The notes below the pieces were generated by a model. It made no database searches. It was not told the origin of the DNA and saw nothing but the letters and a program-made list of their open reading frames with translations. From the NCBI RefSeq assembly GCF_023273855.1, contig NZ_CP096884.1, positions 1,984,001-2,048,000 of the forward strand: a DNA stretch of 64,000 nucleotides, read 5' to 3'. The stretch's first letter is position 1, and every line of letters begins with the position of its first letter. Origin of the DNA: Seonamhaeicola sp. ML3. GTDB lineage: Bacteria; Bacteroidota; Bacteroidia; Flavobacteriales; Flavobacteriaceae. Both the position numbers and the translations under genes were made by a program. Positions 26,339-34,642 of the stretch are shown here, piece by piece.

Positions 26339-27350
26339 TGTTTAGGGCATTGTTATAATAGGGTAAGATACTAATAAATTTTTCAACGGTATCTTTTAAT
26401 GATAAATAGCTCTTTCCTCCAGCAGCATTGGTGTGGCCGCCACCGTTGAAATGTGCACGAGACATTTCGTTGACAGAAAAATTCCCTTTAGAACGCAATG
26501 AGATTTTTATAATACCTTCCTGCTTGTCTTCAATAAATATTGCAGCAAGAATAATGCCTTCTAGAGAAAGTCCGTAGTTAACTACCCCTTCAGTATCGCC
26601 TTTTGTATAGTTATTTTTATTTAATTCTTCTTGAGACAGGGTGATGTAAGCCGCTCTTGACTCTGCGATAACTTTTAAATTCTCTAGTGCTGTACCTAAT
26701 AATTGGAGCCTATTCAAACTATTGGTGTCATATACATTATTGTGGATTTGCGAGTTGTTAGCACCCCTCTCAATAAGGTCTGCCACAATTTTATGAGTTG
26801 TACTAGTGGTAGAAGAAAACCTGAAAGATCCTGTATCGGTCATGATGCCAGCATATAAACATGTGGAAACATCAGCATCAATTAAATCAATATCCCCGAG
26901 CATATTTATAAAATGATAGATCATTTCGCAAGTAGAACTCATGTTAACATCGCTGAACATGTAGGTGGCGTAATCATCTGGTGCTTGATGGTGGTCTATC
27001 ATTATTTTTAATCCTTCACTTTCTGATAAAACGGATTCCATAGGGCCTGTTCTATGGAAAGCATTAAAATCAAGGGTAAAAATAATATCGGCTTTATTTA
27101 CTAAGTTGTTACATTCTTTAGTCTGCGAATCATACCTTAATATGGAATTTTCAGCTGGCATCCATTTTAAAAACTTCGGATAATCGTTTGGGGTAATTAC
27201 CTGTGCATTGTGTTTTGTTTTAATAAGGTAGTGATACAATCCAAGTGTAGATCCAATAGCGTCACCGTCAGGGTTTTTATGAGGAACAATTACTATGTTT
27301 TTCGGTGTTGATAATAACTGCTTTATATCTTTAATATCTTGTTTTTTCAT
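26331..27350 (-). CDS. nrnA: DHH-family bifunctional oligoribonuclease / PAP phosphatase
   Basis: Cytoplasmic phosphoesterase of 339 aa. The DHH domain has VPHKNPDGDAIGS (metal-binding His and Asp), DIIFTLDFNAFHRTG, IDHH and MTDTGSFRFS; the DHHA1 domain follows with the nucleotide-binding FNGGGHTNAAGG. This arrangement is that of NrnA, which degrades very short RNAs and 3'-phosphoadenosine 5'-phosphate. It is the first gene of a five-gene minus-strand run through gldI and lgt. The region upstream has TATATTCG at 27357-27364, one base off the -7 consensus. Confidence 0.92.
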   Translation of the reverse strand: MKKQDIKDIKQLLSTPKNIVIVPHKNPDGDAIGSTLGLYHYLIKTKHNAQVITPNDYPKFLKWMPAENSILRYDSQTKECNNLVNKADIIFTLDFNAFHRTGPMESVLSESEGLKIMIDHHQAPDDYATYMFSDVNMSSTCEMIYHFINMLGDIDLIDADVSTCLYAGIMTDTGSFRFSSTTSTTHKIVADLIERGANNSQIHNNVYDTNSLNRLQLLGTALENLKVIAESRAAYITLSQEELNKNNYTKGDTEGVVNYGLSLEGIILAAIFIEDKQEGIIKISLRSKGNFSVNEMSRAHFNGGGHTNAAGGKSYLSLKDTVEKFISILPYYNNALNNE

Positions 27351-27558
27351 AGACGACGAATATACAATTTTTTAACCCGCCCTGTACATTAGAACTTTGT
27401 AATGAAGTTTTGAAGTGCAATAAAATCTGCAAGTTTCTTAATTTCAGCATAGCAGTGTTATGGGGAAATTAAAAACTTGATGTAATCTCAGATTTTGAAG
27501 TAATTTAAAGCTGTAATAAATTTTCTAATGTATAGATTGGGTTTAATATTGGAATATC

Positions 27559-27588
27559 TTGTTTTTCGGCAGAAATACATTACTTTTG
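27559..27588 (+). promoter_or_regulatory. ndk promoter
   Basis: TTG (27559-27561), exactly 19 bases, TACTTTTG (27581-27588): a perfect Bacteroidota promoter. It is 20 bases before the ndk ATG. Confidence 0.8.
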
Positions 27589-27608
27589 CGGCAACTTAAA
27601 ATAATAAA

Positions 27609-28028
27609 ATGGCAACAAATAGAACATTTACAATGCTAAAGCCAGATGCTGTTGAAAAAGGGCACATTGGCGCAATTTTAGAAAAGATTTCGGCTTCAGG
27701 ATTTAGAATTGTAGCTATGAAATTAACACAGATGACAAAGGCGGATGCTGAAACGTTTTATGCGATTCATAAAGAACGTCCGTTTTTTGCAGATTTGGTT
27801 GAATATATGACTCGTGGTCCCATTGTAGCTGCTATCTTAGAAAAAGATAATGCAGTTGAAGATTTTAGAACATTAATTGGAGCGACCAATCCAGCTGATG
27901 CTGCCGAGGGAACTATTAGAAAAATGTACGCAGATTCTATAAGCGAAAATGCAGTTCACGGAAGTGATAGTGATGACAATGCCGCTATAGAAGGGGATTT
28001 CCACTTCTCGGGAAGAGAGCAATTTTAG
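27609..28028 (+). CDS. ndk: Nucleoside diphosphate kinase
   Basis: Transfers the gamma phosphate between nucleoside triphosphates and diphosphates through a phospho-histidine. At 139 aa it has the usual length, with the opening [21 protein letters not shown], the [21 protein letters not shown] segment, and [28 protein letters not shown] containing the catalytic His (H117). Cytoplasmic. It is a single gene between a consensus promoter and a strong shared terminator. Confidence 0.97.
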   Translation: MATNRTFTMLKPDAVEKGHIGAILEKISASGFRIVAMKLTQMTKADAETFYAIHKERPFFADLVEYMTRGPIVAAILEKDNAVEDFRTLIGATNPADAAEGTIRKMYADSISENAVHGSDSDDNAAIEGDFHFSGREQF

Positions 28029-28046
28029 CAATTAAGAACACTGAAC

Positions 28047-28085
28047 AAAAAAAAGTCCCGCAACATTGTTGCGGGACTTTTTTTT
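28047..28085. terminator. Bidirectional terminator between ndk and the cold-shock gene
   Basis: GTCCCGCAAC and GTTGCGGGAC form a perfect GC-rich stem around ATT with A and T tracts on both sides. Confidence 0.9.
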
Positions 28086-28115
28086 AATTGTAAATAAAAA
28101 GTGAAATAATATATA

Positions 28116-28307
28116 TTAGATAACTTTTACGTTTACTGCGTTTAAGCCTTTTCTACCTTCCTGAAGATCGAATTCAACTTCATCACCCTGTTTAACTTCA
28201 TCGATTAATCCAGAAATGTGAACAAAATGTTCTTTGTTTGAACCTTCTTCTACAATAAAACCAAAACCTTTAGTATCATTGAAGAATTTAACTGTTCCTT
28301 TACTCAT
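28116..28307 (-). CDS. Cold-shock domain protein
   Basis: A 63-residue CspA-type RNA chaperone. The nucleic-acid-binding motifs are present: KGTVKFFNDTKGFGFIVEE (RNP1-like KGFGFI) and EHFVHISGL (RNP2-like FVH). The last strand VEFDLQEGRKGLNAVNVKVI completes the OB fold. It binds single-stranded RNA or DNA in the cytoplasm and melts structure. A TAACTTTG box (28336-28343) lies 28 bases before the ATG, so the leader is short, unlike the long cold-responsive leader of E. coli cspA. Whether it is cold-induced cannot be told. Confidence 0.95.
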   Translation of the reverse strand: MSKGTVKFFNDTKGFGFIVEEGSNKEHFVHISGLIDEVKQGDEVEFDLQEGRKGLNAVNVKVI

Positions 28308-28335
28308 GTTAAAAAAATTAAATTATTATTGTGAG

Positions 28336-28343
28336 CAAAGTTA
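28336..28343 (-). promoter_or_regulatory. -7 element of the cold-shock gene
   Basis: TAACTTTG on the minus strand fits TAnnTTTG. No clear -33 TTG is seen. Confidence 0.5.
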
Positions 28344-28468
28344 ATGTTTAAAAGTATTGTAAATCATTAAATTACAATTAATTTTAAATAAAATTTAAAT
28401 TAAGCCTTTTAAGTCCTTTAAAATAAGACATTGGTTAAAATCTAAAAAGTAATGGAGGTTGGCTTTTT

Positions 28469-28765
28469 TTACCTTAAAATGAGTTTTTTTACAATTTCTT
28501 TGCCTAACTCCTCATTTAACATATCTATAATCTTCTGCTTGCCATAGCTCAATTCCTCTCTTAAAACACTCGAACTTAATTGAACATAAAGTGTCTCTCT
28601 TTGCAGGTTTACAGAGGTTGTATAGTTGTTAATGCCATTACCCATAAGTTTAGCCCACGCCTCGGCAACATTTACTTTGTCTAAACCTTTTTCGAGTTTA
28701 TTGGTTTCTACAAATTCCTTTAGGGCGTCCTTTATGCTTATGTGTTCGTTATGGCGTTTGGGCAT
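28469..28765 (-). CDS. DUF721 (DciA-like) protein
   Basis: A 98-residue protein of the DUF721 family. KVNVAEAWAKLMGNGINNYT and the strand pair ETLYVQLSSSVLREELSYGKQKIIDMLNE are the family pattern, in which a KH-like fold binds nucleic acid. Members related to DciA help load the replicative helicase in bacteria without DnaC. The family often sits beside recF, as here (39 bases after it on the same strand). The function in this organism is inferred from family and neighbour. Confidence 0.85.
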   Translation of the reverse strand: MPKRHNEHISIKDALKEFVETNKLEKGLDKVNVAEAWAKLMGNGINNYTTSVNLQRETLYVQLSSSVLREELSYGKQKIIDMLNEELGKEIVKKLILR

Positions 28766-28804
28766 CTTTCCTGAATTTCTATGGAGTTGTTAAAATTTTA
28801 ATCA

Positions 28805-29884
28805 CTATAATTTAAAAATCTCATAAGATTGGTGTACTTGTTTTACGGCATTTTCAGTACGGTCAGCATGGGTGTCGCTTATAAATAACTGACCAAAGTT
28901 TTCATCGTCCACTAATTTAATGATTTGTGCAACACGATGCTCATCTAGTTTATCGAAAATATCATCTAACAACAGAATAGGGTTTACGCCACTTTGCGCT
29001 TTTATAAAATCGAATTGCGCTAATTTTAAGGCAATTAAAAACGACTTTTGTTGACCCTGACTTCCAAATTTTTTGATAGGATGAGTTTCTATATTAAAAT
29101 ATAAGTCATCTTTATGAATGCCCACACTGGTGTATTGTAATGCTTTGTCTTTATTCAAGGCGTTTTGTAAAAGTGAGTTTAAATCATCTTCGAACAAATT
29201 ACTGTGATATACCAAATCTACTATTTCATTACCGCTACTAATTGCTTGGTAGCGTTCCTTAAAAATGGGAATGAACTCTTTTAAAAAAGCATCCCTTTTT
29301 TCGAAAATGTGGGTGCCGTATTCGGTTAGTTGATTATTGTAAACCTCAAGAGTGTCTGCATTAAAGGTGTGGTTTAAAGCAAAGTATTTAAATAACGCGT
29401 TGCGTTGGGCTAAAATTTTGTTGTAATTAATCAGGTAGCTTAAATAGGACTTGTCGCTCTGTGAAATAACACTGTCAATAAATTTTCTTCTGGTGTCGCT
29501 GCCTTCAACAATAAGGTTTCTATCAGCAGGCGATATAATTACCAGCGGTAAAAAACCAATATGCTCACTAAATTTCTCGTAGGCTTTGGCATTGCGCTTG
29601 ATGATTTTTTTTTGACCTTTTTTGAGACTTACTACGATTTTTTCAGTTTTTTCTTCTTTATCGTATTCACCATTAATTACAAAGAAATCTTCGCCATGTC
29701 TTATATTTTGAGTGGCCACAGGATTAAAATAACTTTTGCCAAACGATAAATGGTAAATGGCATCTAAGACGTTTGTTTTTCCAATGCCGTTATTGCCTAC
29801 AATACAGTTGATTTTATCATTAAAAGCAAACGATTTACTATCAAAGTTTTTATAGTTGAGTAATGAAAGCGATTTTAAAATCAT
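28805..29884 (-). CDS. recF: DNA replication and repair protein RecF
   Basis: SMC-like ATPase of 359 aa that binds gapped DNA and helps RecO and RecR load RecA. It has the N-terminal P-loop [23 protein letters not shown] (about residues 30-52), [27 protein letters not shown] in the middle, and the ABC signature [18 protein letters not shown]. The Walker B stretch is [17 protein letters not shown]. It is followed by the DUF721 gene. The ATG opens directly with the strand [12 protein letters not shown], the family's normal start. Confidence 0.95.
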   Translation of the reverse strand: MILKSLSLLNYKNFDSKSFAFNDKINCIVGNNGIGKTNVLDAIYHLSFGKSYFNPVATQNIRHGEDFFVINGEYDKEEKTEKIVVSLKKGQKKIIKRNAKAYEKFSEHIGFLPLVIISPADRNLIVEGSDTRRKFIDSVISQSDKSYLSYLINYNKILAQRNALFKYFALNHTFNADTLEVYNNQLTEYGTHIFEKRDAFLKEFIPIFKERYQAISSGNEIVDLVYHSNLFEDDLNSLLQNALNKDKALQYTSVGIHKDDLYFNIETHPIKKFGSQGQQKSFLIALKLAQFDFIKAQSGVNPILLLDDIFDKLDEHRVAQIIKLVDDENFGQLFISDTHADRTENAVKQVHQSYEIFKL

Positions 29885-29992
29885 GTAGCAATATGCAATT
29901 TTAAGCCTGTTTCTATGGAAAATCCCTCAAAAAGAAGTGCAAATTATTGAAAAATATCAAATAAATAGCCTTTTAGTTATGAAGAAAAATTA

Positions 29993-30000
29993 TATTTTTG
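29993..30000 (+). promoter_or_regulatory. -7 element of the TPR protein/ribH unit
   Basis: TATTTTTG fits TAnnTTTG and lies 21 bases before the ATG. The -33 region has TTTTAG in place of TTTG. Confidence 0.55.
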
Positions 30001-30021
30001 CGGCGCACAAATTTATAATAT

Positions 30022-30792
30022 ATGGCAACGTACAAGAAGAGAGGTTACAAACCTAAAACTAAGGTAGAAAAGCAACAGGATATTGAAGAAGGATCTACAA
30101 CAGCAGAGGTTTTTAATACCCTAGATGAAGGAGCTTCAAAGACCGAAGCGTTTGTTGAGAAAAACCAAAAATATATATTCATTATTATAGGTGTTGTAGC
30201 TGCGGTGGTTTTAGGTACCATGGGGTATAAAGAATTTATTTCAGGCCCGAAACAGACCGCTGCTATGAACGATATGTTTCAGGCTCAAAAGTATTTCGAT
30301 CAAGCTACAACTGCTGTAGAGAAGGATTCTTTATACAACTTAGCATTAAACGGCGGAGAAGGAAAGTATGGTATGCTAGATATTATAAGTGAATATGGAG
30401 GTACCGATGCTGCTAATTTAGCGAGTTACTATGCTGGAACAGCCTATTTGCGTTTAAAAGATTACAAAAGCGCAGTAGAGCATTTGAGTAATTTTAAAAG
30501 TGATGATTTAGTTTTAGGCCCATTAGCCAAAGGAAATATTGGTGATGCTTTTGTACAATTAGATCAACCTGAAGATGCTTTAGGGTATTACGAAGAAGCT
30601 GCTAAAATGCGTGATAATGAATTTACCACTCCTATGTATCTTTATAAAGCTGGAAGTATAGCTTTAGAGTTAGGGGATGCTGATAAAGCTCTAAGCTATT
30701 TCGAAAAAATTAAAGCTGATTATTCTGAGTCTACTGAAGGTTCTAACATTGATGTATTCATAGGAAAAGCAAGGGTTTTAGCCAGTAAATAG
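30022..30792 (+). CDS. Tetratricopeptide-repeat membrane protein (YfgM-like)
   Basis: A 256-residue protein with a charged cytoplasmic N-terminus and one membrane helix (about residues 52-70, YIFIIIGVVAAVVLGTMGY). The remainder is outside the cytoplasm and consists of TPR-like helices: ANLASYYAGTAYLRLKDYKSAVEHLSNF, then LAKGNIGDAFVQLDQPEDALGYYEEA and YKAGSIALELGDADKALSYFEKI. This layout resembles YfgM/DUF2133-type proteins, which in E. coli associate with the SecYEG-PpiD exit site. The partner here is not known. The gene precedes ribH by 11 bases and probably shares its mRNA. Confidence 0.88.
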   Translation: MATYKKRGYKPKTKVEKQQDIEEGSTTAEVFNTLDEGASKTEAFVEKNQKYIFIIIGVVAAVVLGTMGYKEFISGPKQTAAMNDMFQAQKYFDQATTAVEKDSLYNLALNGGEGKYGMLDIISEYGGTDAANLASYYAGTAYLRLKDYKSAVEHLSNFKSDDLVLGPLAKGNIGDAFVQLDQPEDALGYYEEAAKMRDNEFTTPMYLYKAGSIALELGDADKALSYFEKIKADYSESTEGSNIDVFIGKARVLASK

Positions 30793-30803
30793 GCAAGCAG
30801 AAC

Positions 30804-31289
30804 ATGGCAACTGAAAATAAAAATTTATCGGCTTACGATAAAGCAACAATCCCAGACGCGAACGATTTTCGGTTTGGGATTGTTGTTTCTGAATGGAACG
30901 ACTCCATAACCGAACCACTTTATCAAGGAGCTTACGATGCATTAATAGATAATGGAGTAAGCCCAAGCAATATTGTGCGTTGGGATGTTCCTGGGAGTTT
31001 TGAGCTTATCTACGGAAGTAAAAAAATGCAGGAGCAAATGGTTAACGCTGTTATTGCCATAGGAAGCGTTATTCAAGGTGAAACCAAGCACTTCGATTTT
31101 GTTTGTCAAGGTGTTGCTCAAGGTATCAAGGATTTAAATGTAATGCACGAAACTCCCGTGATATTCTGTGTTTTAACAGACAATAATCTAGAACAGGCTC
31201 AAGCGCGCTCGGGAGGTAAACACGGGAACAAGGGTACAGAAGCTGCTATCGCTGCCATAAAAATGGCAGAACTTCGTAGAAATAGTTAG
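30804..31289 (+). CDS. ribH: 6,7-dimethyl-8-ribityllumazine synthase
   Basis: Penultimate step of riboflavin synthesis: condenses the ribityl-pyrimidinedione with 3,4-dihydroxy-2-butanone 4-phosphate. At 161 aa it is of normal length. It shows FRFGIVVSEWNDSITEPLYQGA (substrate pocket with the aromatic Trp), WDVPGSFELIYGSKKM, AIGSVIQGETKHFDFVCQG (catalytic His region) and PVIFCVLTDNN, ending with GTEAAIAAIKMAELRR. It is expected to assemble as a pentamer or 60-mer in the cytoplasm. No other rib gene or FMN riboswitch lies in the window. Confidence 0.95.
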   Translation: MATENKNLSAYDKATIPDANDFRFGIVVSEWNDSITEPLYQGAYDALIDNGVSPSNIVRWDVPGSFELIYGSKKMQEQMVNAVIAIGSVIQGETKHFDFVCQGVAQGIKDLNVMHETPVIFCVLTDNNLEQAQARSGGKHGNKGTEAAIAAIKMAELRRNS

Positions 31290-31489
31290 TAGTATTCTGT
31301 GGGCAGTATCCAGTTGGTAGTAGGCGTTGCTGTTTAGAGTTTTATTACTTTGCATCTTAGCGATTTTGCGAGAGACTTTTCAAACTACATACTTGATATT
31401 ATCTCAGGGTTTTTGTTAACAATTTTTGGCTTTTCTAAAGCTTAACTCTGTCTATTTTTAAGTATTTTTGAGATTAAGCATCATTACAT
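31290..31489. other. Intergenic region with degenerate direct repeats
   Basis: After ribH the sequence has near-repeats of a GCAGTxxxCAGTTGGTAGTAG kind (about 31303-31325) and later a GCGATTTTGCGAGAGAC stretch (about 31360-31376). I see no ORF. A TATTTTTG box (31463-31470) serves the next gene. Confidence 0.4.
31463..31470 (+). promoter_or_regulatory. -7 element upstream of the small membrane protein pair
   Basis: TATTTTTG fits TAnnTTTG and allows a 14-base leader before the TTG start at 31490. A second box, TACATTTG (31485-31492), overlaps that TTG and could not yield this start codon. Confidence 0.45.
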
Positions 31490-31720
31490 TTGTTCAAACA
31501 AAGAAAAAATAGACAATTTAACTATCGGCCTAGATTTTCTAAAGAAAATCAGATAGATTCAAGCTCAGGACAAACTCCAGAAAAAGAGTTTGTTTCCAGA
31601 TGGAAAGCTGAGAGAGAAGGCAAACGAAAAGTGAGAGGCGTTTTGCCAGTAAGAACGCTTATTTTAGCTTTGGTATTATTATTGATTCTTATGTATGTAT
31701 TGGAAAAAAAATACATGTAA
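31490..31720 (+). CDS. Small membrane protein, paralogue 1 (TTG start)
   Basis: A 76-residue protein of unknown function with a basic N-terminus (FKQRKNRQFNYRPRFSKEN), a polar middle and one C-terminal helix (LPVRTLILALVLLLILMYVL). No ATG exists in frame before the helix, and alignment with the next gene places the start at TTG (31490). It is paralogous to the 31739 product: both have a KxRKNxxFxYxPR motif and a C-terminal anchor. Such genes have sometimes been labelled riboflavin synthase beta, apparently because of the ribH neighbour; nothing in the sequence supports that. It precedes mutL. Confidence 0.75.
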   Translation: MFKQRKNRQFNYRPRFSKENQIDSSSGQTPEKEFVSRWKAEREGKRKVRGVLPVRTLILALVLLLILMYVLEKKYM

Positions 31721-31738
31721 ACAAAAAACTGAATCATC

Positions 31739-32017
31739 ATGGGACTATTAAAATTACGTAAAAATAAAAAGTTTAGTTATTCACCCCGTTACTACAAAGG
31801 CGAGGGTAACCCTTATGAGATAAAGCATAAGTTCGATGAACATCGAGTAACTATCGGTAATAATTCTGGTTTGAAAACAAAGATAGATAATGCTTGGAAC
31901 GACTATAAACATAACCCAAATAAAGAGGCCGATAAGCGTGTACTTATCATAGTTGCTATTTTAGTTTTGATTTTCTTAGTTATAATTGGGTTCGATTTAT
32001 CTATATTCTTTTCTTAA
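31739..32017 (+). CDS. Small membrane protein, paralogue 2
   Basis: A 92-residue protein of unknown function that opens MGLLKLRKNKKFSYSPRYY, closely matching the previous gene's N-terminus. It has a polar middle (NNSGLKTKIDNAWNDYKHNP) and a single C-terminal helix (VLIIVAILVLIFLVIIGFDL). The tandem arrangement suggests a duplication. It ends 6 bases before mutL, which suggests a shared transcript. A possible role at the membrane, with the basic N-terminus in the cytoplasm, is inference. Confidence 0.8.
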   Translation: MGLLKLRKNKKFSYSPRYYKGEGNPYEIKHKFDEHRVTIGNNSGLKTKIDNAWNDYKHNPNKEADKRVLIIVAILVLIFLVIIGFDLSIFFS

Positions 32018-32023
32018 TAATAC

Positions 32024-33889
32024 ATGGCAGACATCATACAGCTTTTACCTGATCATGTTGCAAACCAAATAGCTGCTGGAGAAGTTGTACAGCGTCCCGC
32101 CTCTGTTGTAAAAGAGTTACTTGAAAATGCTATTGATGCCGGGGCAACTTCAATAAAACTTATCATAAAAGATGCAGGCAAAACCCTAATACAGGTTATT
32201 GACAACGGTAAAGGTATGAGTGTTACAGATGCTCGTCTAAGTTTCGAGCGTCATGCCACATCAAAGATTAAGTCGGCCGATGATCTTTTTCAATTACACA
32301 CCAAAGGATTCCGTGGAGAAGCATTAGCGAGTATTGCTGCTATTGCACATGTTGAATTAAAAACCAAGCAAGAGCAAGATGATGTAGGAACGACTATTGT
32401 GATTGAGGGTAGTGAAATAACCTCACAAGAAGTGGTTGTTACACCCAAAGGCACATCGGTTTCGGTTAAAAATTTGTTTTATAATATACCAGCGCGTCGC
32501 AATTTTTTAAAATCCAATGCAGTAGAATTACGTCATGTCATCGATGAGTTTCATAGGGTCGCTTTAGCGCATTGCGATATTAATTTCATGATGTATAATA
32601 ATGGCAGTGAGTCTTTTAACTTGCCCGCTAGCAACTACAGACAGCGCATTGTAAATATCTTTGGAAATAAAACCAATGAAAAATTAGTGCCTGTAAATGA
32701 GGATACCGAGGTGCTTAAAATTTCTGGTTTTGTAGGGAAACCCGAATTCGCTAAGAAGACTCGAGGCGAACAATATTTCTTCGTAAACGATAGATTCATA
32801 AAAAGCGCATATTTAAATCACGCTATTGCTTCGGCTTTCGATGGGCTTTTAAAAACGGGCACACATGCTAGTTATTTTTTAAATCTTACGGTAGACCCGC
32901 AAACTATTGATATTAATATCCATCCCACAAAAACAGAGATTAAGTTCGATGACGAACATACGTTGTACGCACTATTGCGTTCTGCTGTAAAGCATAGTCT
33001 CGGACAGTTCAATATAGCGCCTGTTTTAGATTTTGAAAGGGATTCTAGTCTTGATACACCTTACGATTTCAACCAAAAAAACACTAGTGCACCATCTATC
33101 GAGGTTAATAGGAGTTTTAATCCTTTTAAGGAAGAACAAAGCTCTAGGGCTGGTACATCTTCAACTAAACAAGTAACATTTAAGAAAGAATCTGCATCTA
33201 ATTGGGAAAGTTTATATATTGGTTTGGAGTCTGGAAGTGAGAATGAACCGTCTGATTTTAGCGAAGTACAGTTTGAAAGTGAAGAAACAACAGCTTCAAT
33301 GTTCGACAATGAGAACGACGTGGAGCAAGTGCACACAACCTATCAACTGCATAACAAATATATCGTAAGCACTATTAAATCTGGAATGTTGGTTTTAGAT
33401 CAGCATCGTGCACATCAACGTGTTTTGTACGAAGACTTTCTGAAGAATATGACGATAAAGGAAACCGTAAGTCAGCAATTGTTATTTCCGTTGCAATTAC
33501 ATTTTTCGGTACAGGAGATACAAATACTAACTCAATTAAAAGAAGATCTGGAACATACAGGTTTTGTGTTTTCCAACGTTACAGAAGAGTCGGTAGAGAT
33601 AACAGGAGTGCCTGTTAGCGTTCCCGAGAGTGAAGTTTCTATTATTTTGGAGCAACTAATAAGTGACGTTGAAAATGAAGTGCCCGATGCCCATTTTAGC
33701 GCCATGGATTTATTAGCAAAATCTATGGCCAAAAGTTTAGCCATAAAAACGGGACAAAGTTTACAAAAAGATGAACAAGAACATTTGGTAAATAAGCTCT
33801 TTGCTTGTAAAGAACCCAATGTGTCACCTACTAACAAGACAACATTCATTACTATGAGTGTAGATGAGTTAGATAAAAGATTTATTTAG
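32024..33889 (+). CDS. mutL: DNA mismatch repair protein MutL
   Basis: Mismatch repair matchmaker of 621 aa. The N-terminal GHKL ATPase has LPDHVANQIAAGEVVQRPAS, VVKELLENAIDAGA, IDNGKGM and GFRGEALASIAAI. It is followed by the transducer part (NIHPTKTEIKF) and an Asn/Ser/Glu-rich linker (about 340-435). The C-terminal dimerisation domain starts near residue 440. Where endonuclease-type MutL proteins have DQHAxxExxxxE, this one reads DQHRAHQRVLYE (D459-E470), with Gln at the first Glu position, so the nicking activity is doubtful. It precedes two rhomboid genes with 3 and -1 base gaps. Confidence 0.95.
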   Translation: MADIIQLLPDHVANQIAAGEVVQRPASVVKELLENAIDAGATSIKLIIKDAGKTLIQVIDNGKGMSVTDARLSFERHATSKIKSADDLFQLHTKGFRGEALASIAAIAHVELKTKQEQDDVGTTIVIEGSEITSQEVVVTPKGTSVSVKNLFYNIPARRNFLKSNAVELRHVIDEFHRVALAHCDINFMMYNNGSESFNLPASNYRQRIVNIFGNKTNEKLVPVNEDTEVLKISGFVGKPEFAKKTRGEQYFFVNDRFIKSAYLNHAIASAFDGLLKTGTHASYFLNLTVDPQTIDINIHPTKTEIKFDDEHTLYALLRSAVKHSLGQFNIAPVLDFERDSSLDTPYDFNQKNTSAPSIEVNRSFNPFKEEQSSRAGTSSTKQVTFKKESASNWESLYIGLESGSENEPSDFSEVQFESEETTASMFDNENDVEQVHTTYQLHNKYIVSTIKSGMLVLDQHRAHQRVLYEDFLKNMTIKETVSQQLLFPLQLHFSVQEIQILTQLKEDLEHTGFVFSNVTEESVEITGVPVSVPESEVSIILEQLISDVENEVPDAHFSAMDLLAKSMAKSLAIKTGQSLQKDEQEHLVNKLFACKEPNVSPTNKTTFITMSVDELDKRFI

Positions 33890-33892
33890 AAT

Positions 33893-34642
33893 ATGATGCG
33901 AATTTCAGAAACCGTTAAACACCTTTTGATTATTAATGTAATCATGTTTGTTGGTACTGTAGCTATTGGAGAAGGGCGATTGTTTTACGAATGGTTCGCC
34001 ATGTATTTTCCACAGAATGAAGCTTTTCAACCTTGGCAGATTATAACGCACATGTTTATGCATGGTGGTGTAATGCACTTGTTTTTTAATATGTTTGGTC
34101 TTTGGATGTTTGGAACACCTGTAGAACAAGTGTTAGGTTCTAAGCGATTTTTATTTATCTATTTCTCCGCGGGATTGGTTGCAGTAGCTTTTCAGTTGGG
34201 GTCGTATTATTTTCAGTACTTGCCAACCTTCGACTCATTATTGGCAACTGGATTAGATGGTGCCGAAATAAAGCAAATGCTATTCACAAACGAGATTATT
34301 CCCGGAACTACTCAAGCTCAGGTGTCTCTTTTACAAAATATATTTCCAATTTTTAATGCTTCTATGGTTGGTGCCTCTGGGTGTTTAATGGGAATTATGG
34401 CGGCCTTTGGTATGATGAACCCTAATGCTGAATTGATGATGGTTTTCTTGCCAATACCTATAAAAGCAAAATACTTTATACCTGGAATTATTTTAATCGA
34501 TTTAATTTCAGGAATTAGAGGGCAGTCTATATTTGGGTACGGAAATGTAGCTCATTTTGCTCATGTTGGGGGAGCCGTAATCGGATTCTTAGTTATGTGG
34601 TATTGGAAAAAGAAACAATTTAACAGTAATCGTTGGTATTAA
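33893..34642 (+). CDS. Rhomboid family intramembrane serine protease 1
   Basis: A 249-residue membrane protein with six or more hydrophobic segments. The catalytic dyad of rhomboids is present: Ser in GASGCLMG (S162) and His in HFAHVGGAVIGF (H224). The preceding loop contains HMFMHGGVMHLFFNMFGLWMFG, the conserved HxxxHLxxNM-type helix. It cleaves membrane proteins within or near their helices; the substrate is unknown. Start at 33893 or 33896 (two consecutive ATG). It shares one base with the next gene (TAATG), so the two rhomboids are coupled. Confidence 0.93.
   Translation: MMRISETVKHLLIINVIMFVGTVAIGEGRLFYEWFAMYFPQNEAFQPWQIITHMFMHGGVMHLFFNMFGLWMFGTPVEQVLGSKRFLFIYFSAGLVAVAFQLGSYYFQYLPTFDSLLATGLDGAEIKQMLFTNEIIPGTTQAQVSLLQNIFPIFNASMVGASGCLMGIMAAFGMMNPNAELMMVFLPIPIKAKYFIPGIILIDLISGIRGQSIFGYGNVAHFAHVGGAVIGFLVMWYWKKKQFNSNRWY

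Noticed and set aside
30804-31289. FMN riboswitch for ribH
   Set aside because: The 11-base gap before ribH and the region before the TPR gene are too short and unstructured for an RFN element.
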